Positions 1-7,047 of a stretch of DNA of 24,632 nucleotides are shown here, piece after piece. The stretch is from Thiomicrorhabdus sp. (lineage in GTDB: Bacteria > Pseudomonadota > Gammaproteobacteria > Thiomicrospirales > Thiomicrospiraceae), in NCBI GenBank assembly GCA_015488565.1, contig WFNQ01000040.1, forward strand, positions 1 through 24,632, given 5' to 3'. The translations under genes were made by a program, and so were the position numbers. The stretch's first letter is position 1. Every line of letters begins with the position of its first letter. Under the pieces are notes generated by a model that saw only the letters and a program-made list of their open reading frames with translations, was not told where the DNA came from and made no database searches.

Positions 1-164
1 CTTGTACCTTACCAGAAGGTACAGAGATGGTTATGCCAGGCGACAATGTTCAAATGAAGGTTGAGTTAATCAACCCAATCGCGATGGACGAAGGATTACG
101 CTTTGCAATTCGTGAAGGTGGTCGTACGGTTGGAGCAGGTGTTGTAGCTAAAATATTAGATTAA
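1..164 (+). CDS. tuf: Elongation factor Tu, C-terminal fragment
   Basis: Partial gene: the window opens inside it, with the first complete codon at position 3 and TAA at 162-164. The 53 visible codons match the third beta-barrel domain of EF-Tu, including the LPEGTEMVMPGDN and GLRFAIREGGRTVGAGVVAK segments near the end. EF-Tu is the GTPase that delivers aminoacyl-tRNA to the ribosome. Its position just before rpsJ fits the str-type tuf copy of proteobacteria, but the upstream genes (rpsL, rpsG, fusA) are outside the window. It ends in ILD and is followed by its own terminator, so the S10 operon is probably transcribed separately. Confidence 0.98.
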   Translation, partial: CTLPEGTEMVMPGDNVQMKVELINPIAMDEGLRFAIREGGRTVGAGVVAKILD

Positions 165-189
165 TTTAGTTGTAGTGCTTTGTGTATTT

Positions 190-217
190 AAAAAAGGAGC
201 GTAATGCTCCTTTTTTT
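190..217 (+). terminator. Rho-independent terminator after tuf
   Basis: The arms are AAAAAAGGAGC (190-200) and GCTCCTTTTTT (206-216), around a GTAAT loop, with the T-run extending to 217. It lies 25 bases after the tuf stop and just before the S10 promoter, so it separates the two transcription units. The A-rich left arm makes it potentially bidirectional. Confidence 0.88.
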
Positions 218-234
218 GTGTCTGTATTAAGGGG

Positions 235-263
235 TTGTTTTAATTGGGTTATGTTGGTATAAT
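235..263 (+). promoter_or_regulatory. Promoter of the S10 operon
   Basis: A perfect TATAAT (258-263) is preceded by TGG, an extended -10. TTGTTT (235-240) sits 17 bp upstream as a -35 matching three of six consensus bases. Transcription would start near 270, giving a leader of only about 59 nt before rpsJ. I see no room for the long L4-binding leader of the E. coli S10 operon. Confidence 0.7.
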
Positions 264-328
264 CCGCTCCCTTAGTTTGCATGGTTGGATAAGTGCAGGT
301 TTTTTATTAAATAAATGAGACAGAGATT

Positions 329-640
329 ATGGCAACTCAGAATATTCGTATTCGTTTAAAAGCATTTGATCATCGTTTGATTGATCAATCTGCTCGTGAA
401 ATTACGGAAACAGCAAAAAGAACAGGTGCGCAGATTCGTGGGCCGATTCCTTTGCCAACTCGTAAAGAGCGTTTTACAATCTTAATCTCACCGCATGTCA
501 ATAAAGATGCACGTGATCAGTATGAGATTCGTACTCACAAGCGTTTGTTAGATATTGTTGATCCGACAGAAAAAACTGTTGATGCATTGATGAAGCTAGA
601 TTTGGCTGCTGGTGTGGATGTTCAATTGGAATTGCGTTAA
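329..640 (+). CDS. rpsJ: 30S ribosomal protein S10
   Basis: S10 (NusE) is a component of the 30S head and also partners NusB in antitermination and NusG in coupling transcription to translation. The 103-residue product has the same length as the E. coli protein. It carries the conserved IRIRLKAFDHRLIDQSA start, the GPIPLPTRKERFTILISPHVNKDARDQ extended-loop region split across residues 38-63, and the usual LDLAAGVDVQLELR-type ending. It is the first gene of the S10 operon. The Shine-Dalgarno is weak (GAGA at 317-320 or AGAG at 322-325). Identification is certain. Confidence 0.99.
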   Translation: MATQNIRIRLKAFDHRLIDQSAREITETAKRTGAQIRGPIPLPTRKERFTILISPHVNKDARDQYEIRTHKRLLDIVDPTEKTVDALMKLDLAAGVDVQLELR

Positions 641-701
641 TTTGCAGTTTGGTTAGTCATCAATCGTTATGGCTAGCAATAAATAATAATGAGGAAATGA
701 T

Positions 702-1340
702 ATGAGTATTGGTATCATTGGTAAAAAAATTGGCATGACTCGAGTGTTTGACGAGGATGGTGTGTCTACTCCGGTAACGGTTGTAGAAGTTGAAGTGAAT
801 CGTATCACTCAAATTAAAACACTTGAATCTGATGGGTATTCTGCTGTTCAGGTTACCACCGGTTCAGTTCATGCAGGTCGAGTATCTAAGCCGAAATCAG
901 GTGTTTTTGCAAAAGCAGGTGTTGAAGCCGGTAGAGGTCTTTGGGAGTTTCGCGCAGATTCAGTTTTAGATATGGAAGGTTTAGAAGTTGGTGGTGAGCT
1001 TACTGTTGAACGTTTTAGTGATGTAGCTGTTGTTGATGTGACAGGAACAACTAAAGGTAAGGGGTTTCAGGGCGGTATTAAGCGTCATAATTTTACGATG
1101 CAAGATGCGACACATGGTAACTCTATTTCTCATCGATCTAATGGGTCGATTGGTCAAAACCAAACGCCTGGACGTGTTTTTAAAGGCAAGAAAATGTCTG
1201 GTCATATGGGTGATGTTCGTCAAACAACACAGAACTTGGATTTAGTTAAAGTTGATGTAGAGAATGGTCTGTTGTTGATTAAGGGCGCAGTCCCTGGTGC
1301 TAAAAACAGTACTGTCATTGTTCGTAAAGCGGTCAAGTAA
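702..1340 (+). CDS. rplC: 50S ribosomal protein L3
   Basis: L3 is an early 50S assembly protein whose extended loop reaches toward the peptidyl-transferase centre. The product has 212 residues (E. coli 209) and starts with IGIIGKKIGMTRVF. The loop region around residues 139-165 contains GSIGQNQTPGRVFKGKK. Gln154 aligns with E. coli Gln150, the residue methylated by PrmB, so the same modification is possible here. A clear GAGGA Shine-Dalgarno at 691-695 supports the ATG at 702. A 61-bp gap separates it from rpsJ, with no obvious signal in it. Confidence 0.99.
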   Translation: MSIGIIGKKIGMTRVFDEDGVSTPVTVVEVEVNRITQIKTLESDGYSAVQVTTGSVHAGRVSKPKSGVFAKAGVEAGRGLWEFRADSVLDMEGLEVGGELTVERFSDVAVVDVTGTTKGKGFQGGIKRHNFTMQDATHGNSISHRSNGSIGQNQTPGRVFKGKKMSGHMGDVRQTTQNLDLVKVDVENGLLLIKGAVPGAKNSTVIVRKAVK

Positions 1341-1350
1341 GGTGGGCATG

Positions 1351-1971
1351 ATGGATTTAAAATTAATTGAATTAGCTACAGGTAACGAATCTGGTGCAAT
1401 TTCTGTTTCAGATGCGTTGTTTGGTACAGACTTTAATGAAGCACTTGTGCATCAGGTTGTTACAGCTTATATGAATGGTGCTCGAGCGGGTACTAAGGCG
1501 CAGAAAAATCGTGCTGCAGTTAGTGGTGGCGGTGCTAAGCCATGGAACCAAAAAGGGACTGGTCGTGCTCGTGCAGGTACAAGCCGTAGTCCTATTTGGG
1601 TTGGTGGTGGTCGTGCTTTCCCTGGGCATAATCGTGATTTTTCAGAGAAAGTAAATAAGAAAATGTATCGTGGTGCGATGCGTTCTATTGTTGCTGAGTT
1701 GAATCGTACTGGTCGCTTACTTGTTGTAGATGAGTTTAAAGTGGATGCGCCTAAAACAAAAGAATTTAAAGCAAAGCTTGCACAGTTGAATGTAAAGGAT
1801 GCTTTAGTGGTTACGGAAGGGTTTGATGAGTATTTATACCTTTCTTCCCGTAATCTTTACAGTGCAGATGTTTGTGATGTTGCATCAATTGATCCTGTGA
1901 GCTTGATTGGTTTTCAGACGATAGTAATGACGCAAGCTGCGGTTAAACAATTAGAGGAGCAGTTGGCATGA
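1351..1971 (+). CDS. rplD: 50S ribosomal protein L4
   Basis: L4 binds 23S rRNA domain I and lines the exit tunnel with its loop; in E. coli it also represses its own operon. The reading frame is open upstream to 1297, inside rplC. I chose the ATG at 1351 because AAGGTGG (1339-1345) then lies five bases upstream; the ATG at 1348 is nearly as possible. This gives 206 residues (E. coli 201). Conserved parts are DFNEALVHQVVTAYMNGAR, KPWNQKGTGRARAGTSRSP and VNKKMYRGAMRSI. The stop overlaps the rplW start by four bases. Confidence 0.98.
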   Translation: MDLKLIELATGNESGAISVSDALFGTDFNEALVHQVVTAYMNGARAGTKAQKNRAAVSGGGAKPWNQKGTGRARAGTSRSPIWVGGGRAFPGHNRDFSEKVNKKMYRGAMRSIVAELNRTGRLLVVDEFKVDAPKTKEFKAKLAQLNVKDALVVTEGFDEYLYLSSRNLYSADVCDVASIDPVSLIGFQTIVMTQAAVKQLEEQLA

Positions 1972-2264
1972 ACGAAGAAAGAATTCTGAAAGTTTTACTT
2001 GCCCCGCATATTTCTGAAAAAGCAGCATTACTTGCTGATGAAAAAGAGCAATATGTGTTTAAGGTTGTTTCAACAGCAACTAAACCTGAAGTTAAGTTGG
2101 CGGTTGAGTCGTTGTTTGATGTTAAGGTTCAGTCTGTCAATATGATAAATATTAAAGGTAAGCGTAAAGTCTTTAAAGGTCGTCAAGGTCAGCGTAATGG
2201 TGTCCGTAAGGCTGTTGTTCGCTTGGCTTCCGGTCAAGAAATTGATTTTGCAGCTGCTGAGTAA
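1968..2264 (+). CDS. rplW: 50S ribosomal protein L23
   Basis: L23 sits at the exit of the peptide tunnel and is the docking site for trigger factor and SRP. The product has 98 residues (E. coli 100). The LLAPHISEKAALLADEKEQY segment carries the conserved exit-site glutamate region, and residues 55-75 form the basic KGKRKVFKGRQGQRNG loop. ATG overlaps the rplD stop as ATGA, with AGAGGAG (1953-1959) eight bases upstream inside rplD. That arrangement indicates translational coupling. Confidence 0.99.
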   Translation: MNEERILKVLLAPHISEKAALLADEKEQYVFKVVSTATKPEVKLAVESLFDVKVQSVNMINIKGKRKVFKGRQGQRNGVRKAVVRLASGQEIDFAAAE

Positions 2265-2275
2265 GGAGTTTCAAC

Positions 2276-3106
2276 ATGGCAATTATTAAAAAATCAAAGC
2301 CGACCTCACCGGGTCGTCGTTTTGTTGTAAGTGTTGTTGAGCCAACTTTGCATAAAGGTAAGCCTCATTCAGCACTACTTGAAAAGAAATCAAAAACAGG
2401 TGGTCGTAATAATAACGGTCGCATTACGGTTCGTCATCATGGTGGTGGTCATAAGCAACACTATCGTATGGTTGATTTTAAGCGTGCTAAAACGGGTATT
2501 CCAGCTACGGTTGAGCGCTTAGAGTATGATCCAAATCGATCAGCTCATATTGCTTTATTAAAGTATGCTGATGGTGAAAGAGCTTATATTATTGCTCCTA
2601 AAAATTTAGTAGCAGGGGATGTTGTTGAGTCTGGAGATTATGTTTCAATTAAGCCTGGTAACTGCTTGCCTCTTCGAAATATTCCTGTTGGTACGGTAAT
2701 CCATAATATCGAAATGCGCCCAGGAAAAGGAGCTCAAATTGCACGTAGTGCAGGTGTTTCAGTTTCTATTGCTGGTCGTGATGGAGCGTATGTTTTACTT
2801 AAGCTACGTTCGGGTGAGATGCGTAAAATTCTTGCAGAATGTAAAGCTACGATAGGTGAAGTAGGTAATGCTGAGCATAGTTTGCGTAAACTTGGTAAAG
2901 CGGGTGCTAAGCGTTGGCGTGGTGTTCGTCCTACCGTTCGTGGTGTGGCGATGAACCCCGTTGATCATCCGCATGGTGGTGGTGAAGGCCGTACCTCTGG
3001 TGGGCGTAACCCTTGTACTCCTTGGGGGGTTCCAACCAAGGGTAAGAAAACTCGTAGTAATAAGCGTACTGATGGAATGATCGTACGTCGACGAAATAAA
3101 AAATAA
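2276..3106 (+). CDS. rplB: 50S ribosomal protein L2
   Basis: L2 is among the most conserved ribosomal proteins and is needed for subunit association and peptidyl-transferase activity. The product has 276 residues (E. coli 273), with an N-terminal OB-like fold, an SH3-like barrel, and the signature NPVDHPHGGGEGRTSGGR near residues 222-239. That signature includes the histidine implicated in peptidyl transfer. AAGGAG at 2263-2268 lies seven bases before the start. The gene follows rplW by 11 bp within the S10 operon. Confidence 0.99.
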   Translation: MAIIKKSKPTSPGRRFVVSVVEPTLHKGKPHSALLEKKSKTGGRNNNGRITVRHHGGGHKQHYRMVDFKRAKTGIPATVERLEYDPNRSAHIALLKYADGERAYIIAPKNLVAGDVVESGDYVSIKPGNCLPLRNIPVGTVIHNIEMRPGKGAQIARSAGVSVSIAGRDGAYVLLKLRSGEMRKILAECKATIGEVGNAEHSLRKLGKAGAKRWRGVRPTVRGVAMNPVDHPHGGGEGRTSGGRNPCTPWGVPTKGKKTRSNKRTDGMIVRRRNKK

Positions 3107-3118
3107 GGAAGGACACTG

Positions 3119-3394
3119 ATGCCACGTTCAGTTAAAAAAGGACCTTTTGTTGATCATCACTTATATAAAAAAGTGGTCGAGGCACAAGAATCTGGTAATA
3201 AACGTCCCATTAAAACTTGGTCAAGAAGATCTATGATTCTTCCTGATATGATTGGTTTAACAATCTCAGTTCATAATGGAAAAGAGCATATCCCGGTTTT
3301 CATTTCTGAAAACATGGTTGGTCATAAGCTAGGAGAGTTTTCATTAACTCGTTATTATCGCGGTCATGCTGCAGATAAGAAGTCTAAACGTTAA
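3119..3394 (+). CDS. rpsS: 30S ribosomal protein S19
   Basis: S19 binds the 3' major domain of 16S rRNA with S13 and contacts the A-site finger. The 91-residue protein (E. coli 92) opens with PRSVKKGPFVDHHLYKKV and has the KTWSRRSMILPDMIGLTI and GHKLGEFSLTRYYRGHAADK segments typical of the family. GGAAGGA before the ATG is a strong Shine-Dalgarno. The spacing to rplB is 12 bp. Confidence 0.99.
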   Translation: MPRSVKKGPFVDHHLYKKVVEAQESGNKRPIKTWSRRSMILPDMIGLTISVHNGKEHIPVFISENMVGHKLGEFSLTRYYRGHAADKKSKR

Positions 3395-3407
3395 TTAGGA
3401 GAGTAAT

Positions 3408-3740
3408 ATGCAAGTAAGTGCAACACATAAATTTGCCCGTATTTCTCCTCAGAAAGCGCGCTTAGTGATTGATCAGATCCGTGGAAAAGATATTGAAACA
3501 GCAATTAATCTTTTGTCATTTAGTGATAAAAAAGCTGCAGGGCTGATTAAATCAGTTTTAAACTCGGCGATAGCCAATGCTGAAAACAATGAAGGTGCTG
3601 ATATTGATGAGTTAGTTGTTACAGCAGCATTTGTGGATGCAGGTCCAATCATGAAGCGCATGCGTGCTCGTGCAAAAGGTCGCGGTAATCGTATTTTAAA
3701 ACGTATCAGTCATATTACTGTTACGGTTGGCGATAAGTAA
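3408..3740 (+). CDS. rplV: 50S ribosomal protein L22
   Basis: L22 lines the peptide exit tunnel through a long beta-hairpin and is a known site of macrolide-resistance mutations in other bacteria. The 110 residues equal the E. coli length. KFARISPQKARLVIDQIRGK is at the N-terminus. The hairpin is residues about 78-100, GPIMKRMRARAKGRGNRI; no insertion or deletion is visible at its tip. TTAGGAGAG lies just upstream of the ATG. Confidence 0.99.
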   Translation: MQVSATHKFARISPQKARLVIDQIRGKDIETAINLLSFSDKKAAGLIKSVLNSAIANAENNEGADIDELVVTAAFVDAGPIMKRMRARAKGRGNRILKRISHITVTVGDK

Positions 3741-3751
3741 GGAGAATCAGA

Positions 3752-4432
3752 ATGGGTCAAAAAGTACATCCTATTGGTATTCGTCTTGGTATAAGTAAAG
3801 ATTGGAATGCTCGTTGGTATGCGGATAGTAAAAACTTTTCTGATTTTCTTATCAGTGATGTTGAAATTCGTAACGAATTAAATAGTAAATTGAAGCATGC
3901 TTCTATTAGTAAGATCAATATTGAACGTGTTGCGAATGGTATTCGTGTAACAATTCATACTGCACGCCCTGGCGTAGTTATTGGTAAGAAAGGCGAAGAT
4001 ATTGAGAAATTAAAAAAATCATTGGCAGCCAAAACGGGCATGCAAGTGAATGTCAATATTGAAGAGATTAAAACGCCTGAATTAGATGCAAAGCTGGTTG
4101 GAGAAGGAATAGCTCAGCAGCTTGAGAAACGTATTCAGTTTCGACGTGCAATGAAGCGTGCAGTGGGTAATGCAATGCGTTTAGGTGCTGAAGGCATTAA
4201 GGTTGCTGTATCTGGTCGTTTAAATGGTGCTGATATTGCGCGTGGAGAATGGTATAGAGAAGGGCGGGTTCCTCTTCATACTTTTCGTGCTGATATTGAT
4301 TATGCTACTTATGAAGCGGATACGACTTATGGCAAGATTGGCGTAAAAGTATGGATCTTCAAAGGTGAAAAATTAGGAAAGTTGTCGTTAACCGATAGCA
4401 ATCAGTCTAAGGGCAAAAAAGGCCGTAAATAA
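3752..4432 (+). CDS. rpsC: 30S ribosomal protein S3
   Basis: S3 shapes the mRNA entry channel and has helicase activity with S4 and S5. The product has 226 residues (E. coli 233). It starts MGQKVHPIGIRLGI and has a type II KH domain with GVVIGKKGEDIEKLK (GKKG loop). The second domain contains GAEGIKVAVSGRLNGADIAR and GRVPLHTFRADIDYA. The short tail ends in a basic KGKKGRK. TAAGGAG precedes the ATG, 11 bp after rplV. Confidence 0.99.
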   Translation: MGQKVHPIGIRLGISKDWNARWYADSKNFSDFLISDVEIRNELNSKLKHASISKINIERVANGIRVTIHTARPGVVIGKKGEDIEKLKKSLAAKTGMQVNVNIEEIKTPELDAKLVGEGIAQQLEKRIQFRRAMKRAVGNAMRLGAEGIKVAVSGRLNGADIARGEWYREGRVPLHTFRADIDYATYEADTTYGKIGVKVWIFKGEKLGKLSLTDSNQSKGKKGRK

Positions 4433-4446
4433 AAGGATAACTAGCT

Positions 4447-4860
4447 ATGTTAATGCCTAAACGTACTAAGTTCAGAAAAGTACACAAAGGACGTAACCGT
4501 GGTCTGGCGCAAGTTGGAAACAAAGTTAGCTTCGGTGATTTTGGTCTTAAAGCTCTTGAGCGCGGAAGAATGACTTCACGTCAAATTGAAGCTGGACGTC
4601 GTGTTATGACACGTCACGTTAAACGTGGTGCTAAAATTTGGATTCGTGTTTTCCCTGATAAGCCCATAACCAATAAGCCTTTAGAGGTTCGTATGGGTAA
4701 GGGTAAGGGTAGTGTCGAATACTGGGTTGCTCAGATTCAGCCTGGGCGTGTTTTGTATGAAATTCAAGGTGTCAATGAGGCCTTAGCGCGAGAAGCCTTT
4801 GAGCTTGCAGCCGCTAAGTTACCTTTTAAAACACAAGTTGTAACAAAAACGGTGATGTAA
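4447..4860 (+). CDS. rplP: 50S ribosomal protein L16
   Basis: L16 positions A-site tRNA and is a late-assembly protein. The 137 residues (E. coli 136) begin MLMPKRTKFRKVHKGRNRG; a second in-frame ATG at 4453 is less likely because the family starts ML(Q/M)PKRTK. Arg82 in VRMGKGKGSVEYW aligns with E. coli Arg81, the residue hydroxylated by the oxygenase RoxA/YcfD. The TAA stop directly abuts the rpmC ATG. Confidence 0.99.
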   Translation: MLMPKRTKFRKVHKGRNRGLAQVGNKVSFGDFGLKALERGRMTSRQIEAGRRVMTRHVKRGAKIWIRVFPDKPITNKPLEVRMGKGKGSVEYWVAQIQPGRVLYEIQGVNEALAREAFELAAAKLPFKTQVVTKTVM

Positions 4861-5052
4861 ATGACTGCAAAAGAATTAAATGAAAAGTCAGTTGATGAGT
4901 TAAAGGTTGAGTTGCTTGAGTTATTAAAAGAGCAGTTTAATCTTCGGATGCAGCATGCAACGGGTCAGTTATCGAACTCGTCGCAATTAAAGAAAGTACG
5001 TCGTACAGTTGCAAGAGTTAAAACAATCATTCGTCAAAAAGTGAGTAACTAA
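4861..5052 (+). CDS. rpmC: 50S ribosomal protein L29
   Basis: A small two-helix protein near the tunnel exit, 63 residues, the same length as in E. coli. ELNEKSVDELKVELLELLKEQFNLRMQ and a basic second helix with KKVRRTVARVKTI are visible. The start directly follows the rplP stop with no intervening base, so its ribosome-binding site lies within rplP (GGTGA near 4850). This suggests coupled translation. Confidence 0.99.
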   Translation: MTAKELNEKSVDELKVELLELLKEQFNLRMQHATGQLSNSSQLKKVRRTVARVKTIIRQKVSN

Positions 5053-5054
5053 AG

Positions 5055-5318
5055 ATGGCTGGCCAAGAAAAAAAAGCTCGTACAGCACAGGGTGTTGTTG
5101 TAAGTAATGGTATGCAGGACTCAATTGTCGTTTTAACGGCACGTTTTGTTAAGCATGCTAAGTATAAAAAGTTTATTAGAAAGTCTACTAAAGTCATGGC
5201 TCATGATGCTGAAAATGCTTGTGGTGTTGGAGATACGGTTACAATTGAAGAGTGTAAGCCGATGTCAAAAAATAAGTCTTGGGCTTTAGTCAGTATTGAT
5301 AGTAAAGCTAAGATCTAA
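5055..5318 (+). CDS. rpsQ: 30S ribosomal protein S17
   Basis: A primary 16S rRNA-binding protein with an OB fold, 87 residues (E. coli 84). Family landmarks are GVVVSNGMQDSIVV, HAKYKKFIRKSTKVMAHDAEN and GDTVTIEECKPMSKNKSW. It is the last gene of the S10 operon, two bases after rpmC, with only a weak AAAG before the ATG, so translation is probably coupled. A structured 152-bp gap follows. Confidence 0.99.
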   Translation: MAGQEKKARTAQGVVVSNGMQDSIVVLTARFVKHAKYKKFIRKSTKVMAHDAENACGVGDTVTIEECKPMSKNKSWALVSIDSKAKI

Positions 5319-5344
5319 GTTTTATAGCATTTTATTAATTATTT

Positions 5345-5353
5345 TGTTACAAT
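5345..5353 (+). promoter_or_regulatory. Candidate spc operon promoter (extended -10)
   Basis: TGTTACAAT is an extended -10 (TGn plus TACAAT, five of six consensus bases). I see no good -35; TAGCAT at 5325-5330 has the right 17-bp spacing but matches poorly. A start near 5360 would put the hairpin at 5367-5427 at the very 5' end of the spc transcript. E. coli also has a spc promoter in the rpsQ-rplN gap. Confidence 0.5.
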
Positions 5354-5366
5354 TAGTGAAATGATT

Positions 5367-5427
5367 AAGAACCACTCTAAAGAGTAAGCCTGGGTTTTTC
5401 TAGGGACTGCTTTTTTAAGTGGTTTTT
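5367..5427 (+). promoter_or_regulatory. Long hairpin in the rpsQ-rplN gap, attenuator or leader RNA candidate
   Basis: The outer stem pairs 5367-5376 with 5418-5427 (10 bp, one G-U; core AACCACT/AGTGGTT). After a two-base internal loop, a second stem pairs 5379-5386 with 5408-5415 (8 bp, two G-U). A short upper stem pairs 5389-5391 with 5402-5404. The distal arm ends in TTTTT at 5423-5427. It could terminate part of the S10 transcript, act as a 5' stem-loop of the spc mRNA, or bind a protein. An alternative small hairpin, ACTC-TAAA-GAGT at 5374-5385, competes with it. Pairing was done by eye. Confidence 0.5.
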
Positions 5428-5470
5428 GTGCTGTAAATAATTTTTATTTTTTTATGGATGGAGTACCACC

Positions 5471-5839
5471 ATGATTCAGATGCAAACAGTGCTTGATGTT
5501 GCTGATAATAGCGGAGCACGACGCGTTCAATGCATTAAGGTATTAGGCGGTTCAAAGCGTCGTTATGCCAGTGTTGGTGATGTGATTAAAGTGAGCGTTA
5601 AGGAAGCGACGCCACGTGGTAAAGTAAAGAAGGGTGATGTTTATAACGCTGTAGTAGTTCGTACTGCTAAAGGTGTAAGACGTCCTGATGGTTCTTTGAT
5701 TAAGTTTGATGGCAATTCAGCTGTAATTCTTAATGCAAAGCTTGAGCCAGTTGGAACGCGTATCTTCGGCCCTGTAACTCGTGAGCTTCGTAATGAGAAA
5801 TTTATGAAAATAGTTTCTTTAGCTCCTGAAGTATTATAA
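5471..5839 (+). CDS. rplN: 50S ribosomal protein L14
   Basis: L14 forms intersubunit bridges and is the binding site of the silencing factor RsfS. The product has 122 residues (E. coli 123). It opens MIQMQTVLDVADNSGARRVQ and includes GDVIKVSVKEATPRGKVKKG and FDGNSAVILNAKLEPVGTRI. It is the first gene of the spc operon, with GGAG at 5460-5463 seven bases before the ATG. Its leader contains the long hairpin at 5367-5427. Confidence 0.99.
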   Translation: MIQMQTVLDVADNSGARRVQCIKVLGGSKRRYASVGDVIKVSVKEATPRGKVKKGDVYNAVVVRTAKGVRRPDGSLIKFDGNSAVILNAKLEPVGTRIFGPVTRELRNEKFMKIVSLAPEVL

Positions 5840-5849
5840 GGAAGAAGAT

Positions 5850-6164
5850 ATGAATCGTTTAAAGAATGGTGATGAAGTTATCGTTATTGCAGGTAAAGAT
5901 AAGGGGAAGCGAGGTTCTGTTTCTTCTGTTCTTGATAATGGTAAAGTTTTGGTCGACGGTATTAATCTTGTTAAGAAACACACTAAAGCAAATCCTCAAA
6001 CAGGAGTGCAAGGTGGAATTCTTTCTAAGGAAATGCCGATCGATGCCTCTAATGTGGCTTTAGTTGATCCTGAAACAAATAAGGCTGGTAAGATCGGTTT
6101 TAAGGTGGAGGGTGGTTCTAAGATCCGCTTTTTTAAATCTACTGGTAAAGCGATTGACGCTTAA
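5850..6164 (+). CDS. rplX: 50S ribosomal protein L24
   Basis: L24 is one of the two assembly initiators of the 50S subunit. The 104 residues equal the E. coli length. The KOW motif is at the N-terminus (NGDEVIVIAGKDKGKRGSV). The conserved GINLVKKHTKANPQTGVQGGI and PIDASNVALVDPETNKA segments follow. TAAGGAAG precedes the ATG, 10 bp after rplN. Confidence 0.99.
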   Translation: MNRLKNGDEVIVIAGKDKGKRGSVSSVLDNGKVLVDGINLVKKHTKANPQTGVQGGILSKEMPIDASNVALVDPETNKAGKIGFKVEGGSKIRFFKSTGKAIDA

Positions 6165-6178
6165 TATAGGGTAGAAGA

Positions 6179-6718
6179 ATGGCAAGATTACAAGCAGTTT
6201 ATAAAGATGAAATTGTTTCAAAACTAATGGAGCAATTTGGTTATAAGTCACCAATGCAGGCGCCAAAGCTAACAAAGATTACAATCAATATGGGTGTTGG
6301 CGAAGCAATTGGTGATAAGAAGGTTTTAGATCACGCAGTTTCTGATATGGAAGCGATTTCGGGTCAAAAAGTAGTTAAAACATTGGCTCGTAAATCGGTT
6401 GCAAGCTTTAAAGTGCGTGATGGCTACCCTCTAGGGTGCAAGGTTACCCTGAGAGGAGCTAAAATGTATGAGTTCCTAGATCGTCTAATCAATGTGTCCT
6501 TACCTCGTGTAAGAGATTTTCGTGGTGTAAACCCAAAAGCATTTGATGGTCGTGGGAATTATAATTTAGGTATTAAAGAGCAAATCATTTTTCCTGAAAT
6601 TGAGTTTGAAAAGATTGATAAGATCCGTGGTATGGATATTAATTTTGTTACCACAGCAAGCTCAAATGATGAAGCGAAAGCTCTTTTAGAAGCCTTTAAT
6701 TTTCCATTTAAGAAGTAG
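6179..6718 (+). CDS. rplE: 50S ribosomal protein L5
   Basis: L5 binds 5S rRNA and contacts P-site tRNA. The 179 residues are the E. coli length. Conserved blocks are KLTKITINMGVGEA, ARKSVASFKVRDGYPLGCKV, FRGVNPKAFDGRGNYNLGI and EIEFEKIDKIRGMDINFVT. In E. coli, S8 represses the spc operon at the rplX-rplE junction. The junction here (6160-6230) shows no structure I can match to that site by eye. Confidence 0.99.
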   Translation: MARLQAVYKDEIVSKLMEQFGYKSPMQAPKLTKITINMGVGEAIGDKKVLDHAVSDMEAISGQKVVKTLARKSVASFKVRDGYPLGCKVTLRGAKMYEFLDRLINVSLPRVRDFRGVNPKAFDGRGNYNLGIKEQIIFPEIEFEKIDKIRGMDINFVTTASSNDEAKALLEAFNFPFKK

Positions 6719-6729
6719 AGAGGTTTCTA

Positions 6730-7035
6730 ATGGCTAAGCAATCAATGATTGAACGCGAAAAGAAACGTGCAAAAGTAGTGGCTAAATTTGCGATTAAACG
6801 AGATGCTTTAAAAAAAGCATCTGTTGATATGAGTAAAAGCTATGAAGAGCGAATGGATGCAATGGATAAGCTAGCGGCTCTTCCTCGTAATGCATCTCCT
6901 GTTCGTCAGCGTAATCGTTGTCGTTTAACAGGTCGCCCGCACGGTGTTTATAAAAAGTTTGGTTTATCACGTAACATGCTAAGAGAATTGGCGATGCAAG
7001 GTGATATTCCTGGTTTAAGAAAAGCTAGTTGGTAA
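6730..7035 (+). CDS. rpsN: 30S ribosomal protein S14 (zinc-free form)
   Basis: The protein has 101 residues, the long form found in E. coli. It begins MAKQSMIEREKKR and ends RNRCRLTGRPHGVYKKFGLSRNMLRELAMQGDI-type sequence closing in PGLRKASW. Only one cysteine remains in the region where the short zinc-binding form has four, so this is the C-minus type. AGAGG precedes the ATG. Confidence 0.99.
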   Translation: MAKQSMIEREKKRAKVVAKFAIKRDALKKASVDMSKSYEERMDAMDKLAALPRNASPVRQRNRCRLTGRPHGVYKKFGLSRNMLRELAMQGDIPGLRKASW

Positions 7036-7047
7036 GGATAATTATCT

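Noticed and set aside
981..1223. Antisense frame within rplC, and the many similar frames inside other genes (for example 6948-7271, 9875-10123, 21935-22192)
   Set aside because: They lie inside firmly identified genes in other frames and show no recognisable protein features.
1297..1350. N-terminal extension of L4 starting inside rplC
   Set aside because: The extra residues have no counterpart in L4, and a Shine-Dalgarno sits directly before the ATG at 1351.
6150..6240. S8 repressor site at the rplX-rplE junction
   Set aside because: This is the E. coli location, but I could not fold or match a helix-21-like element by eye; a covariance search would be needed.
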